Assembly: GCF_050624435.1 (NCBI RefSeq)
Contig: NC_134546.1
Span: 77,293,700-77,357,699, forward strand
DNA from: Tenrec ecaudatus
Taxonomy: Eukaryota > Chordata > Mammalia > Afrosoricida > Tenrecidae
Length of the DNA: 64,000 bases
Direction of reading: 5' to 3'
Positions 1 to 11,089 of this stretch are shown piece by piece (within the stretch, counting starts at the first letter, position 1; every line of letters starts with the position of its first letter). The position numbers and the translations under genes were made by a program. Under the pieces are notes generated by a model. That model made no database searches. It was not told the origin of the DNA and saw only the letters and a program-made list of their open reading frames with translations.

Positions 1-1170
1 CTAGTGGTTCCTCTCTAAAGTGGGCCAGATCTTTGTGGGTTAAGCGACTCAGTGCAGGTGTGGCAGGCAGCCAGCGGCTGCTGCTGTGATCCGTGCTGCA
101 GAGGCATGCACACACATCCTAATGATGCTGAACCGAGTGGAAATGAGGCCATGGGACACTTACAGCTGAGGATGAAGGTCCAGGAAAATTGCTTGGGCCT
201 GTCCTCCCTTTCAAATACCTCAGGGACACAGGCATTTGAAAGGATAAGAAGGAGCTGGGCACAGGTCAGCCATTCCTGGTGCTAACCGACCTCCCAGAAC
301 TCATATCAGGCTTCCTGATGAGGGCAGGGAACCTTTGGAGAGAGTTGAGTGGAGCAGTGACATGGTCATGGCAATATGAGGTATATCACTGGGGCTTCAG
401 TGGAGCTTGGTGCAGGTACTTGGAGAAAGGGTGCAGGTGTGGATGCAGGGAGAGCTGTGGGGATGTTGTTGGGATAGCTCAAAAATGTGGATGTGGCATA
501 GGGATTGTAGTGGGGGCTGATGGGAGATGTATGTCAGGGCCATTTTAGGTTGGGGGAAGATGGAGGTGGCTGGCAGGACTTGGTAGCATATAAGGTGAAA
601 GGATAAAGCTAATGCAGCTTTGTAATACGGGCATCAGAATAGGTGATGTCATACATGTGACCGAGGGTGCAGGTTTAGGGTAGGGAAGAGGATGGAGTAA
701 GCTTGGGACCTCGTGGATGTGGATCAGGAGGCAGGATGTAGGCATCTTATTCAGGCATTTGTGTTGCTTACCTGAGGAAGGGCCCCAGGAATAACTTGCT
801 AAGTTGACTGGCCGGGTCTTTTCCCTCCATGTCGCAGCAAGCTCTCCCAAGATGACCAAGCAGCTGAACTACAACCTGGAAAAAATTGAGACCAAAGAAG
901 AAGCTACTGTAGCCATGCTTTCCAATGACCTCTACTGCACGGTGGGGCTGGCTGCAAGGAAGGGGGTCTTGGGGGCTGGGAAGACAGGGTGCTCTGCTGG
1001 CTCCTGGCAACTACAGGTGTAGGCAGCTCTGCTTTGAGTGAGTATGGGGCCTGGGGAACACTGCTCTCCGCAGTGGACCATGTTACTCCAGCTTTCAGGA
1101 AGGCCCTGGTCCTGGTCTTGCAGGTGCCAGAGCAGGCCAGCAAACAAATCAGCAGCAAGAAATAGCCCCA
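1..1170. other. No recognised gene; low-copy sequence
   Basis: No SINE, LINE or V segment is recognised here. A short + strand ORF runs from about 804 to 1022 and its early part (about 852-950) has protein-like composition (Met-Thr-Lys-Gln-Leu-Asn-Tyr at its start), but I cannot match it to a family. It could be an exon-like fragment of a retrocopy or chance. Seen: an open frame only. No function is proposed. Confidence 0.3.
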
Positions 1171-1269
1171 GTGATGCAAATAAAATTGAAAATAATGAAA
1201 GTTTCTCACAAGCTTTTGAAGCCCTCTTGTATATCTATCACCCAGCTTTTGCCTGTTTATTTTTCCAGG

Positions 1270-1690
1270 TTTTAGCCTTATTGTCAGCAATTACAAGAAT
1301 CTGTTTCAAGGGTACCATTCCATGATCCATGTAGTTTTCCCATCAACCGTACCCGCCACTTTCTCTATCCTGACCCTAGTAATTATTAATAAATTTTTAT
1401 ATCTATACATTTGCTTTTCCTTGTCTTTTTACATACATGAAGTCATACAATATCTCTCCTTTTGTAATTGGCTTGTTCCATTCAGCATGTCTTCAAGCTC
1501 TGCCCTTACTGTATCCAGATTTAATTTCTTCTACTGGCACAGCAGTACTTGTATTTACATTTTGTTTGTATGTTCATCTCTTGACGAACATTTATCTTAT
1601 TGGAGCTGTCTGGTTATTGCTGACATTCCTGCAATGAACAATGGTATGCCCGTCCCTCTTTGAGGATCTGCTTTCAAGTCTTTTGGGTCT
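1270..1690 (-). repeat. Old L1 LINE 3'-end fragment, antisense
   Basis: The text resembles the antisense of an old L1 3' region: a phrase of the type 'tcatacaatat...cctttt...ggctt...cattcagcatg' followed by 'gaacatttatcttattgg...tattgctgacattcctgcaatgaacaatgg'. It is highly diverged and carries no intact coding. Recognition is from memory of L1 3' ends, so the exact subfamily and edges are uncertain. Confidence 0.5.
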
Positions 1691-1714
1691 ATACACGATC
1701 AGAGTGGATGTCAC

Positions 1715-1985
1715 TGTTCATCTGTCAGTTGGTCAGATTGTGGTGGTTTGTGTCATGCTGGAAGCTATGCCAGCTGCTTTGTCAAATACCACCCATGGTA
1801 GTCAGTCTTCAGAGTTTTCAGACTCACACAGACTAAGGTTGAGAGGCTGACCACCTCTGAAACATTAGCTACTGAAAACAAGATGAATAGCAGCAGAGCA
1901 TCATTTGATACAGTGCCAGTAGATGGTCCCTCAGAGAGGAAGACACTCAAGAATTAGGGAAGAGTTGCCTCCTCAAAAGATAGCT
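1715..1985 (+). repeat. RTE-type LINE fragment, 5' part
   Basis: The stretch containing 'gtggtggtttgtgtcatgctggaagctatgcc' and 'tggtccctcagagaggaagacactcaa' recurs in diverged form at 43480-43830 in this window. The family resembles the part of afrotherian RTE/BovB-like elements lying ahead of the 3' end. No usable ORF remains. Confidence 0.45.
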
Positions 1986-2316
1986 TCTCAGACATCCTCA
2001 AGTTGGCTCCAACTCATAGTCACCCTACATACAAAACACTGGTCAGTTCCGGGCCATCCCTACATTTGTGTGTGAGCCCATGTGACAGCCAATGTTATTC
2101 AGGATCTTCCTCTTTTTCAATGATCCCCTATTTTACATAGTGTGATATTCTTTTCCAGAAACTGGTCTCTCCTGATGACATGTCTAAGTGCGTGAGACTT
2201 AAGTCTTACCATCCTCACGTCTTTGGAGCATTCTGGTTGTTCTTCCTCCAAGACAGATTTGGTTTATTCTTGTGACAGGTCACTTCCAATATTATCTCCC
2301 AAGTAGAGCTGACCAT
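1985..2316 (-). repeat. RTE/BovB-type LINE 3' fragment
   Basis: Antisense RTE/BovB 3' sequence: the signature 'ctgatgacatgtctaagtgcgtgagact' followed by 'ttggagcattctggttgttcttcctccaagacagatttg' is the reverse complement of the end of the RTE ORF. Related antisense pieces occur at 11.7, 15.2, 22.8 and 61.8 kb. The SPIN element at 2325 lies directly beyond its end. Confidence 0.6.
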
Positions 2317-2324
2317 AATCTAGT

Positions 2325-2514
2325 CAGCAGTTCTCAACCTGTGTGTCATGACCCCTTGGGGGTCAAACGACCCTTTCACAGGGGTCTCCTGATTCATAAC
2401 TAGCAAAATTACAGTCATGAAATAGCAATGAAAATCATTTTATGATTCGGGGGGGTCACCACAACATGAGAAACTATTAAAGGGTCATGGCGTCAGGAAG
2501 TTTGAGAACCACTG
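2325..2514 (+). mobile_element. SPIN-family non-autonomous hAT element, copy 1
   Basis: A 190-bp element with imperfect terminal inverted repeats: CAGCAGTTCTCAACC on the left, and a right end whose reverse complement is CAGTGGTTCTCAAAC. The interior carries 'tgaccccttgggggtcaaacgaccctttcacagggg', typical of SPIN MITEs (also called URR1 in murine rodents). The flanks 2317-2324 and 2515-2522 both contain ATCTAG, the expected hAT target core, though the 8-mers are offset by one base. There is no transposase; mobilisation would have been in trans. Another copy lies at 45604. Confidence 0.85.
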
Positions 2515-2522
2515 ATCTAGAT

Positions 2523-2990
2523 GAAGCAAGTATTTTGGTGACCTTCATTGAGTAATATGACATAACTCAAACTGAGAAGGAACTATTGAAACATCCATTA
2601 ATCAGGATCGTATGGTTTACTATGCTAGGAAATAAGAATTAAAGAGGAATGACATTGCATTTATCTGCTGCCTGAACACTGCTGCCTGAAATTGTGTCGC
2701 AAATGATCTTTTTAAAGTATTGAAAGTGGAGAGACACCACTTTGAAGACAACCATGCTCCTTAACCTAGCTGTTGTATTTCCAATGGCCTCAGATGCATG
2801 TTTAAAATGAACAATGAATAAGGGAGACCTGAGAAGAAATGGTGTATCTGAACCAGATGTTGGTAAGGAATATTGTAATCACAATAGAGTGCCAGATGAA
2901 TTAACGTGTTTTGGAGGAAGTACAGCTGAATGGCTCTTGCAGGCGATGATGCCAAGACTTCTCTCATACTTTGAACATGTTATCAAAAGG
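2523..2990. other. No gene seen
   Basis: AT-rich, low-copy sequence with only short chance ORFs. Nothing is recognised on either strand. Confidence 0.4.
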
Positions 2991-2994
2991 ATAT

Positions 2995-3235
2995 GTTATT
3001 AGTCCTTGGAGAAGGACATCGTACTTGGTAGAAGGATAACAAATAAAGAAGACCCCCAACAAGAGGAATTGATTCAGTGGTTGTAACAATGGACTCTAAC
3101 ATAATAGTAATTGTGAGGACGGTGCAGGACCATGCAGTCTTTCTATTATATACAGGGTCGCTACGAGTCTGAACTGATTGGATGGCATCTAACAACCACC
3201 ACGTGGTGGTACGTTTAGTATTTTGAGGAACTTCC
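2995..3235 (+). repeat. RTE/BovB-type LINE 3' end
   Basis: Sense 3' end: 'ccttggagaaggacatcgtacttggtagaagg' is followed by 'gaagacccccaacaagaggaattgattcagtggttg' and ends with 'gggtcgctacgagtctgaactgattggatggcatctaacaac'. The ending (gggtcgctatgagtc...ggcacctaacaac) is shared by RTE/BovB LINEs and the SINEs that use their machinery. Confidence 0.7.
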
Positions 3236-3399
3236 AGACTGTTTCTCAAAGAGGCTGTACCATCTTTCAGTGCCTGAGGATACTGATTCTGTAACATCCT
3301 AGACAATTTTTGTTATTTGTTTTATTAGAGCCTTCTTGTATGTGTGAGTTGCATTTCATTGTCATTTTCATTTGCCAAATGATTAATTCTTTAATACTT

Positions 3400-3745
3400 T
3401 GTTTTCCTGAGCTGCCCTTTGAGATTTTCTGTTCAGCTCTTTGACTTCATCATTTTCTCCATTTCCCTTAGCTACTCTACAATTATGAGCAATTTCAAAG
3501 TCTCTTCTGATATCCACTTTGATTTTTTTCTTGATTTCTTGTCTTTAATGACATTTTGCTTCCTTCCTATATACTGTTCCTGTTATCCCATGCCCCCATC
3601 CTTTCCCCCACTCCCAGCTCACCGGGTCATTAGTGTTCATTGCATTAAGTCTGGTGAAATGTTCCCTAAGTTCAGATCGGATAGTCTCAAGATATTATTT
3701 TGGCTCTCATCAACAAACAATTTACAGAAATTTTCGACTCAATCT
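3400..3745 (-). repeat. RTE-type LINE fragment, antisense
   Basis: 'ttctgttcagctctttgacttcatcatt' and 'agcaatttcaaagtctcttctgatatccactttgat' recur at 5550-5650 inside a longer antisense RTE piece, so this is another truncated copy. Confidence 0.5.
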
Positions 3746-3779
3746 AGAGTTGTATAATTTGTTAAAAATATTTATATCT

Positions 3780-4740
3780 TTAGATAAGTGACTCTTCTTG
3801 ACCAATTTTTAATCGATTGTTTTTTAGTTGTTGACTGATAACACTTTATATATTCTGAATACTAGATGATTAGATATCTCACGAGTACTTACTGATGAAG
3901 GTTGCCTTTTTCAAATTCTTAATTGTGTCTTTCCAATTATAAGGGATTTTAATTTGATGAAGTTCAACTTAAGTACATTTTTGTGGGGTTACTTATGCTT
4001 AAGATATCATAATTGCTTAAAATGGAAGAAACTTAAGAAACCGTTTCCTAATCCAAGGTCACAAACATTTATGTATGTTTTCTATTAAGGGTTTTATACA
4101 TTTGGCTCCTTCATTTAGGTCTTAAGGTCTATTTTGAGTTAGTGTTTGCATATGGTACAAGGTCAGAGTCACAACCCATTCTTTTTCCTGTGAATATCTA
4201 GTTTCAACAGCATTTGCCGAAATCATAGTGACTTCTCTGGACACTCTTTTAAAATCAATTAACTATAGGTATATGAGGTTGAATTTCTGGACTCTCAATT
4301 ATATTCCATCAATATGTCTACCTTTATGTTAGGACTACACTATCTTAATTACTATAGCTTTTTCATAAGCTTTCATATCAGACAATATGCATTCTTCACC
4401 TATATTTTATTATTTCTCAAGATTATTTTGGCTACACTAAAACCGTGACATGGCCATAGAAATTTTAGAATCAGCTTGTCATTTTCTGAAAAAAACTAAA
4501 AACTTAAGAGGAATTAGGTTGAATTTGTAAGTCAGTTGTCGATAATAATCAGTCTTCCAATCTATGAAAACATCAGTTTTCTACATGGCTCGTTTTTCGC
4601 TCGGGTCTCAGTTTAAATGTTTAGCCTTCTCACATCTTATCAGAGTTCACTCCTCTGCTCCACTATAGCACGTTATTTATAAATTCACATTTATTACAAT
4701 CTAAATGGTTTGTTTTCCTCAGTAGAGTTTATGCTTCAAG
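3780..4740 (-). repeat. L1 LINE fragment, antisense ORF2 3' part
   Basis: Reads as the reverse complement of the distal part of L1 ORF2. Landmarks in order are 'ggtcagagtcacaacccattctttttcctgtgaatatctagtttcaacagcatttg', 'aattatattccatcaatatgtctacctttatg', 'ttactatagctttttcataag' and 'gaattttagaatcagcttgtcattttctg'. The copy is old and full of stops and indels. Confidence 0.7.
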
Positions 4741-4959
4741 TCAGTCTTTTATTATAAAGATTCTCTGGGGCCAAACACAATGCCTACTAACAATAATTTT
4801 TCTTAATTTTTGTTGGCACCAGTCTATGCTGGGAGTAGGCGGATGGGGGGTTGTGGAGCGAGAACATCGCAAGAAGTGTGCTTGGGGAAAGGAGGTTTTC
4901 AGGACCCCCATAGAAACATGCTCTTGATTGATGATGGTTCCAGAGGAGCCCAGTCCCTC

Positions 4960-5165
4960 AGAGCATCTCTCCGGTGGGAGAACATCTTTCTGGAGAGGTC
5001 TTAGATACACCAGAAAATATTTCTGGCAGGTCCCGAACTCCCAGAGCCTCTTTCTGGTGTGGTCAGAACCCTAAATAGCATTGTTCTGGTGGGACCACGG
5101 ATCTCTCAGAGCATCATTCCAGCAGGGTCCCAGAATCCCAAAGCATCATTCCACGAATGGTTCCA
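4960..5165. repeat. Diverged minisatellite, period about 32 bp
   Basis: A unit of the form C(A/C)TC(A/T)TTC(C/T)GG..GG(G/T)(A/T)CC...(A/T)CCCAGAG recurs with its C-A-T-C-type start near 4964/4983, 5016, 5047, 5079, 5112 and 5144, giving a step of 31-33 bp. About six units, each diverged from the next. Not coding. Confidence 0.65.
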
Positions 5166-5199
5166 GTGCTTCATCAATTTGTTGAAACTTTTTGATTGA

Positions 5200-6460
5200 A
5201 TTCAGTCAATGCTGGGCAACTGGTTTTTGGCTAATTCTGTCAGTGCAGCTAGAGTATCTTCCATTAGTACTATTGGTTCTTGTTTATATCCTTCCTCTTG
5301 AAATGGTGGAATGCCAACTAGTTCTTCTTGGTAGAATAATGTGTATTCTTTCCATCTTCACTTGATGCTTCCTGTATCGTTCAATATTTTCCCCAGAGAA
5401 TATGTCAATAGAGCACCTCAAAGCTTGTATTTTTTCTTAAGTTAATTTACGTTATAGTGAACATGCTCTTCCATTTTTTTTTTGTTTTTTTTTTCACTCT
5501 AGGCCTTTGCACATTTCATTATAATACTTCTCAGGCTGCTTTCTGAAATTTTCTGTTCAGCTCTTTGACATCATTTCTTATGAAGTGCCTTAGCTGCTCC
5601 ATGATTAAAAGCAAGTTTCAGAGTCTCTTCTGACATCCAGTTTGATCCTTTCTTTCCTGTCTCTTCAATGACCTTTTGCTTTTTTCATGTTCTTGGTGAT
5701 ATCTCATGGCTCATCAGGTGTCTTGTCATTAGTGTTTAGTGAGTCAAATCTGCTCCAATACCTTAATATTCAGGTGAGATAAACTCCAGGTTGTATTTGG
5801 CTCCTGTGGGCTTGTTTTAATTTTTTTCAGCTTGAATCTGAGCTTAGCTACTAGCATTTGATGGTGTGTTCCACAGTTGGCTCCCGGACTGATATTAGCT
5901 GCTAACATTAAGCTTCTCCATCTTCTCTTCTCCACAGATGTAGTCAGTTTGATTCCTCTGTGCGCCCACAAAGTATTTGCTATGAAGAAGTTGTTAGTCT
6001 TGTAAATTTCTACCATGTGATCTCCAGCTTTATTTCTATCATCAAGACCATATTTTCTAATTTTACTTGTTCCTTCCACTTTGTTTCCAACTTTTGAATT
6101 GCAATTGCCAATAATTATCCATGCGTTTAGATTGTGTGTTTAATCAATTTCAGCCTGAAGGTGCTGGTAGCATTCATCAGTTTCTTCATCATCAGCTTTA
6201 GAGGTTGGTGCATCAATTTAAATAACCGTATTGACTGGATTTTCTTGTATGCAGATAGATAGTATTTTATCACTATAGCGTTGTACTTCAGGTAGATCTT
6301 GAAATGTTCTTCAGGAAGGTTAATGTGATTCCTATAGTATGTGTCATTCCCAGCATAGCAAACTGTTTGACTGTCTGATTCAAAAAGGTAGATATCAGTC
6401 CGTTTCAGCCCACTAACACCTAGCATATTGATCTTTATGAGTTCCATGTAATATTTTATG
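5200..6460 (-). repeat. RTE-type LINE with endonuclease remnant, antisense
   Basis: The - strand frame at 6079-5744 encodes about 110 residues resembling the end of the RTE apurinic-type endonuclease domain. Landmarks are Lys-Tyr-Gly-Leu-Asp-Asp-Arg-Asn, then Phe-Ile-Ala-Asn-Thr-Leu, and near the end Pro-Gly-Ala-Asn-Cys-Gly-Thr-His-His followed by Val-Ala-Lys-Leu-Arg-Phe-Lys-Leu-Lys-Lys. The segment that should carry the Tyr-Thr-Trp and Gln-Ile-Asp-Tyr motifs is missing or altered. Neighbouring frames are broken, so the element is dead. Confidence 0.6.
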
Positions 6461-6648
6461 ACTTCTAGTTTTTCTATATTAATACTTCATAATTCTGAGT
6501 TTCAATGATTAGATAATTGTCGCTGTTTCCTCTATCAACAAATGAAGGTCTCAACGGACTTACTCCACCCACGTCATTATGATCAACTCTGTTTTGAGCT
6601 GACAGCTCTTCCCCGACCATATTTTGAGTACCTTCTATCCTTAGAAAG

Positions 6649-6850
6649 AGCCCTGGTGGTGTAGTGGTTATGCATCGGAGTACTAACTACTAATTAGCAT
6701 TTCAAAACCATCATGTTCCTTGGGAGAAAGACAGGGTTCTACTCCCATAAAGAGTTACAGTCTGGGAAACACAGAGGGACATTTCTATCCTGTCCTATAG
6801 GGTCACTAAGAGTTGACATCGATTCACTAGCAGTGAGTTGAGTTCTGACC
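6649..6850 (+). repeat. AfroSINE, + strand
   Basis: A tRNA-derived SINE. It starts 'ccctggtggtgtagtggttatgcatcgg' (tRNA-like A-box region), has the mid-body 'ggttctactcccataaagagttacagtctgggaaac' and ends 'ctgtcctatagggtcactaagagttgacatcgattcactagcagtgag'. The tail matches the RTE 3' end, as expected for a SINE mobilised by RTE. This is the clearest copy in the window. Confidence 0.85.
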
Positions 6851-6854
6851 TGAG

Positions 6855-7535
6855 GACTTATTTTTGGCACTATATATGACAGAATTCTGTTGCTATTCAT
6901 GAGGTTGCAGTGACTAATTCCCCACAAGTGGACACCTTAGTTCTTCTTCATATGAACTTCTCTCAGGAATCACCTAGCTCTCACCTCAGAAGTTTAATTG
7001 ATGTGGAATGTGGTATGGCCCGTTGGATTTTTTTAAAGCTCTGTTATAAGTGATTATACTGTGTAACCAGGCTTGAGAACCACTCCACTATGACTCAGTT
7101 CTCCCAACCGCAATCTTCAACAAAAGCAAAGAGAACATATCACATGCACCCAAATATTCAAACAGGAGACAGCATTACCTCCCTCAGAAGCCCACTGTGG
7201 TGGCTAAATGGTCTCATATTCAGACTCTCCTCCAACCCCCTCCCCCAAAAAAAGTGCTTCATAAGCCCCTTCTTTGGCAAAATTACTTTTGTTGGATCAT
7301 TTATCTATGTTTGAATAGAGACCAAGATCATTCACCTTCTTATTTGTAAGACATCCAGGAAACACAGGTCTTCTCCTGTTACAATCTCTGGAGACAGCTC
7401 TCACGGAGGCAAGAATGAAATATTTTGCCAGTGTTCCCATGTTTCAAAGACTGTATCAGGACACAATGAAACACTTATCACTGCAATTTCAGACTGCAGT
7501 GCATTATTCCATTAAAAATAAACAACAACAATCAT
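6855..7535. other. No gene seen
   Basis: Low-copy sequence with short chance ORFs, including 7090-7314. No conserved motif, splice pattern or repeat family is recognised. Confidence 0.35.
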
Positions 7536-7539
7536 TGTG

Positions 7540-7980
7540 TTATTCTGGGTACATTAGAGAAACAAATCCACAGAAACATGTATAAGAGAGTTTTATATAA
7601 AAGGTAAGTGCACATCAAGAAAATATCTCAACCCAGTGCTGCCCATACCAAGTCCAACATTAGCCCATATGTCCAAAGTCCTCCTCCATCTCACAAAACA
7701 CATGTAATAACACCGACTGCAGGAGGAAAGCCAAATCAGTGAGCATATAAGTATCTCAGCACTGGCAGGGCTGCCCCAGCACCCAGGGCTGCATCGGGGT
7801 AGGTCCATGTGGCTTCTCTTCAGGGATGTCTTTCAGAAAGTGAGCCTTGCCAGCTGAAGAAGGGAACTGGCTAAGTCAGCTGCATCCTGGTCCAACCACC
7901 AGAAAGCAAGAAACCCGAGAACTAGAATGGTGAGGGTCACCGAGCCATTTTTTATCCTCTGTTTTTATGTGAGGTAAAAC
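7540..7980 (-). repeat. LTR-like repeat family, copy 1
   Basis: Begins with 'tgttattctgggtacattagagaaacaaatcc'. Its reverse complement is the end motif GGATTTGTTTCTCTAATGTACCCAGAATAACA seen in sense copies at 11.6, 29.8 and 36.3 kb. The body contains 'cccagtgctgcccataccaagtccaacattagcccatatgtcc' and 'ggctaagtcagctgcatcctggtccaacc'. The terminal motif resembles ERVL/MaLR-type LTR ends, but the family was not searched. Confidence 0.5.
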
Positions 7981-8264
7981 ATTGTGGACACTAGCAAGGA
8001 ATTATTTTTTATAACTGAACTGTCAATAAAACAAGTCAAAACCTGTATGCTTTTCCCAAGACAGAATTTCACAAGAACAATGAAACATGTGGGAACTGGC
8101 CATATGTTAGGAAAACTTGAAAGGGATGGAATCCTTTAATCATAACAGTTAGGACACTTCGGTGAACTTTCCTGGGTTCATAGAGTCAGTAATTAGCAAG
8201 GCTGAGATTTCATCTTCAGTGTGACTCTAGATGAACCATGCTTGCTGCTTAGACCTGGAGGAGT

Positions 8265-8700
8265 GGAAGTTAAAACCACACCACTACCAACAAGTCAATT
8301 CTGACTCATCAGGACCCTCTAGGACACAGAAATTCCCCTTGGTGTTTCCCCAGCCTGTAAGTCAGTGTTTCCCAAAGTGGGCAAAAGCACTCCCCTGAAG
8401 TTGAAGTGGGGATCACTGGAATGATGCAGGGAGGTTGCAACAGCAGACACCTACACTTTATCCCAGGTTACGGGCGATACTACAGATGTTTTCAATTGCC
8501 AGAGAAGTGCTGAGCAATTATTATTTTTCTGTAAAGGGCCAGGTGGCCAAATAAGTTTTGGAAACTATGAAATTCTTTCTGGCAAAAGATAGTATCATTG
8601 GTCTCCCACAGAGCAGCTAGTGGCATTGAACTGGTGACCTTGTGTTTATCAGCCCAATACATAACACATTATGCCATGAGGGTTCCTTAAGTAGAAGCTA
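8265..8700 (-). repeat. AfroSINE, - strand, interrupted by a hAT-like element
   Basis: The reverse-complement SINE occurs in two pieces. 8265-8361 runs from 'aaaccacaccactaccaacaagtcaattctgactcatcaggaccctct' to 'tttccccagcctgtaag'. 8573-8700 runs from 'ttctttctggcaaaag' through 'cccacagagcagctagtggcattgaactggtgacc' to 'atgccatgagggttcc'. The break falls in the middle of the SINE body and holds the 211-bp element at 8362-8572. Confidence 0.7.
8362..8572. mobile_element. hAT-like MITE nested in an AfroSINE
   Basis: The left end is CAGTGTTTCCCAAAGTGGGC. The right end 'ataagttttggaaactatg' is a decayed reverse complement of it, giving inverted termini of about 15 bp. The 211-bp length, lack of coding and placement inside an AfroSINE fit a short hAT transposon. 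I could not confirm an 8-bp target duplication, so superfamily assignment rests on the termini. Confidence 0.55.
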
Positions 8701-8929
8701 GTTAGCCAAAAGTGAAACAACCAGTTGCCATCCAGGGGGTTCTCAATCTCAGTGACCTGCGTGTGTCAGTGGAAAGATACTCTTCTTGGGTTTTCAATGG
8801 TCATTATATTTTTGAAGTATGATGCCAGGACTTTCTTCCAGGTGTTGTTGCTTGTGAATTGGAACTGCAATCTCTTGATCATCCACGTGCATTGACTGTT
8901 CCATCCAAGGACTCCAGTTAGGAGAAAAA

Positions 8930-9150
8930 TAACAAAATCAAACAAACTCACTGCCATAGCCTCAATGCTGACTCACAGTGACCCTAAAAGCAAGGTAGAA
9001 CTACCCCTGTTGGTGTCTGAGACTGTGCCTATTTACTAGAGTAGAAAGCCTCATCTTTCTCCTGAAGAGCAGCAGATGGTTTTGAACTGCTGACCTGTAG
9101 TTTGCAGCACAACACATATCCACTAGGCCACCAAGGCTTTTCAGGACTAT
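8930..9150 (-). repeat. AfroSINE, - strand
   Basis: Reverse-complement SINE body: 'caaactcactgccatagcctcaatgctgactcacagtgaccct', 'tttactagagtagaaagcctcatctttctcctgaagagcagcagatggttttgaactgctgacc', then 'cactaggccaccaaggc' at the tRNA-derived end. Confidence 0.8.
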
Positions 9151-9404
9151 TATGAGGTAGGCGAGAGCCTGGCAATTTTGAGGGAATTTATAGAGATCAT
9201 TGTGACTGAACCTTTGATTCTGAGGTGGAGAGGGAAGGCTTATGTCTGCATCTTGCAGAAAGATGGACCATTCCCAAAGACAGTGGGAGTACTTGGAACA
9301 TTTTAGACTGAATATTGACACAAAATGGTTTTCTATTTCAAGCGAATGTCCTAGTTATTACATGGGAAGAAGGTCATGGGAAGCCAGAGTATGTGTGGAG
9401 GATG

Positions 9405-9595
9405 CCCTGATGGCACTACATTAAGTAGTTCTCAGCAGCTAACTTAAAGCAGAGCTATGGAAGAAAGACCCAGCCATCCATTCCTGCAGAGACAATAGCC
9501 TGAGAAACCCTGTGGGGCAGCTTTGCCCTGCCAAATGGCTCTGCCGTGAGTTGGGATCTGACTGATGCACCTACAAAAGACTATGCATGGAGGAG
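9405..9595 (+). repeat. AfroSINE, + strand, diverged
   Basis: Starts 'gccctgatggcactacattaagtagttctcagcagctaac', with mid-body 'agaaagacccagccatccattcctgcagagac' and 'gaaaccctgtggggcagctttgccctg'. The order matches other AfroSINE copies, but the body is more diverged. Confidence 0.7.
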
Positions 9596-9599
9596 AGGT

Positions 9600-11085
9600 A
9601 ATAGTTTGAGCTTTTACTTTGTGTTTTAACTATTTTATTGATATATAATTCGCATGCCATACACATTCTCTTCTTAATTGTACTCATGTTATTAGCTCCC
9701 AATTTCTCCAAAACCTCCCTGTCATGATGTGAATAACCAGTATCTCATATGTATGATGACGTTTTGAGTACAAGGATGTGCCTCATTGTACCCCAGCACA
9801 GCTAAAGGCATAGAGTCTCCAGAATTTACTTCTACGTCTCTATTTATTTATCTTTCCCCTGTTTCTTCTATTTATGTCTGTCTGGTGCAGACCTACTACT
9901 CCACTGTTCTCAGAATCCTAGTGATCAGAATTCTGTGGTAAAAGTCTTTTTTAATAGGATATATGACCAAGGAAACACTGAACCTGCTCCCATTGAGTAC
10001 ACCTGTCCCCCTGGGATGTTATTCCCCAAGCCTCACTGGCCATCCTGAGGGCAGGCAAGCTAGGATACAACCAGGAAGGTGGTTTCCTGGCTTTTTTACC
10101 ATCAGCATGGAGGCAGCCACTGGAAAAACAGGGTGAGGCTCACAGTGTGTGATGTGGCCAATAAGTCACTCATAGAGAAAGTTATTAAGAGGGGTATTTC
10201 CAGACTCAATTAACATGAATTTAGAACCCCCCAAACATATTACTCCTGTGTAACCCTGTTAATTCCACACATTGTCCAATGAACCAAGTCAAAGGATATG
10301 AGACATGTTTAAATTTCCATATACAGCATGTGATGCCCATAGTTAATTTCCTGAGTTTTGTTTGTTTAGTGATTTACATGTATATTTCTAACTACAAGGC
10401 TGACAGTCCACATCAACCAGTCATTTCTTTGGAGAAAGATGGGGCTGCCTGCTCTTATAAGGATTTACTGATTGTGAGCCCACGGGAGTATATCTGAACA
10501 AACACACAAACAAAAGTATTGCACGATCTGCATTATCCTATTTAAATTTGTTTATGAAGTCAAGGTGATTTGGACAGCCTGTCACCAAGTAAAACAGTTA
10601 ACAAAACAGAGAACAAATATTTATATAATAGTAGAACTCAGGAGGACATTGTTCATCAAAATCTCTCTTCCTGGGCAACATGGCCAGGGGTGTTTATAAA
10701 CAGTGCTTGAGGATGATGATGCTCTTGAGCAAGTCAGCTTGAAATGGAGATTTGGTTTTCAGATTTTTCTCCTTGTTCATAGGGGTCTATCCACATCCCA
10801 GCTAAAAAAGTAGCAACGTCTGTCCTTCAGATAGAAGCGGGCTTAATTTTTTATTTCAAAGGAGAAATAGCATTGGTACATCAACACATCATGTACTCTA
10901 ACAAATTTTCAAATTTGAAACAAGACAAAGGAAGTGCATCAAGCCCCAGTGAGGTCCTGTGATGTGTTGCAGCATCAGGAGTACACACTGCGGACAGCAA
11001 ATTAAGAAATTTGTACTTTGTATTCTTGCATTAACTTATAATAAACTGCTATTAAATCGAGTTTAACTTAGGGATTGAATTCTGA
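9600..11085. other. No gene seen; low-copy sequence
   Basis: A short AfroSINE-like scrap ('ggagaaagatggggctgcctgctcttataaggatttac') is visible near 10430-10480. The rest is unremarkable AT-rich sequence with short chance ORFs such as 10279-10497. Confidence 0.35.
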
Positions 11086-11089
11086 GGCC

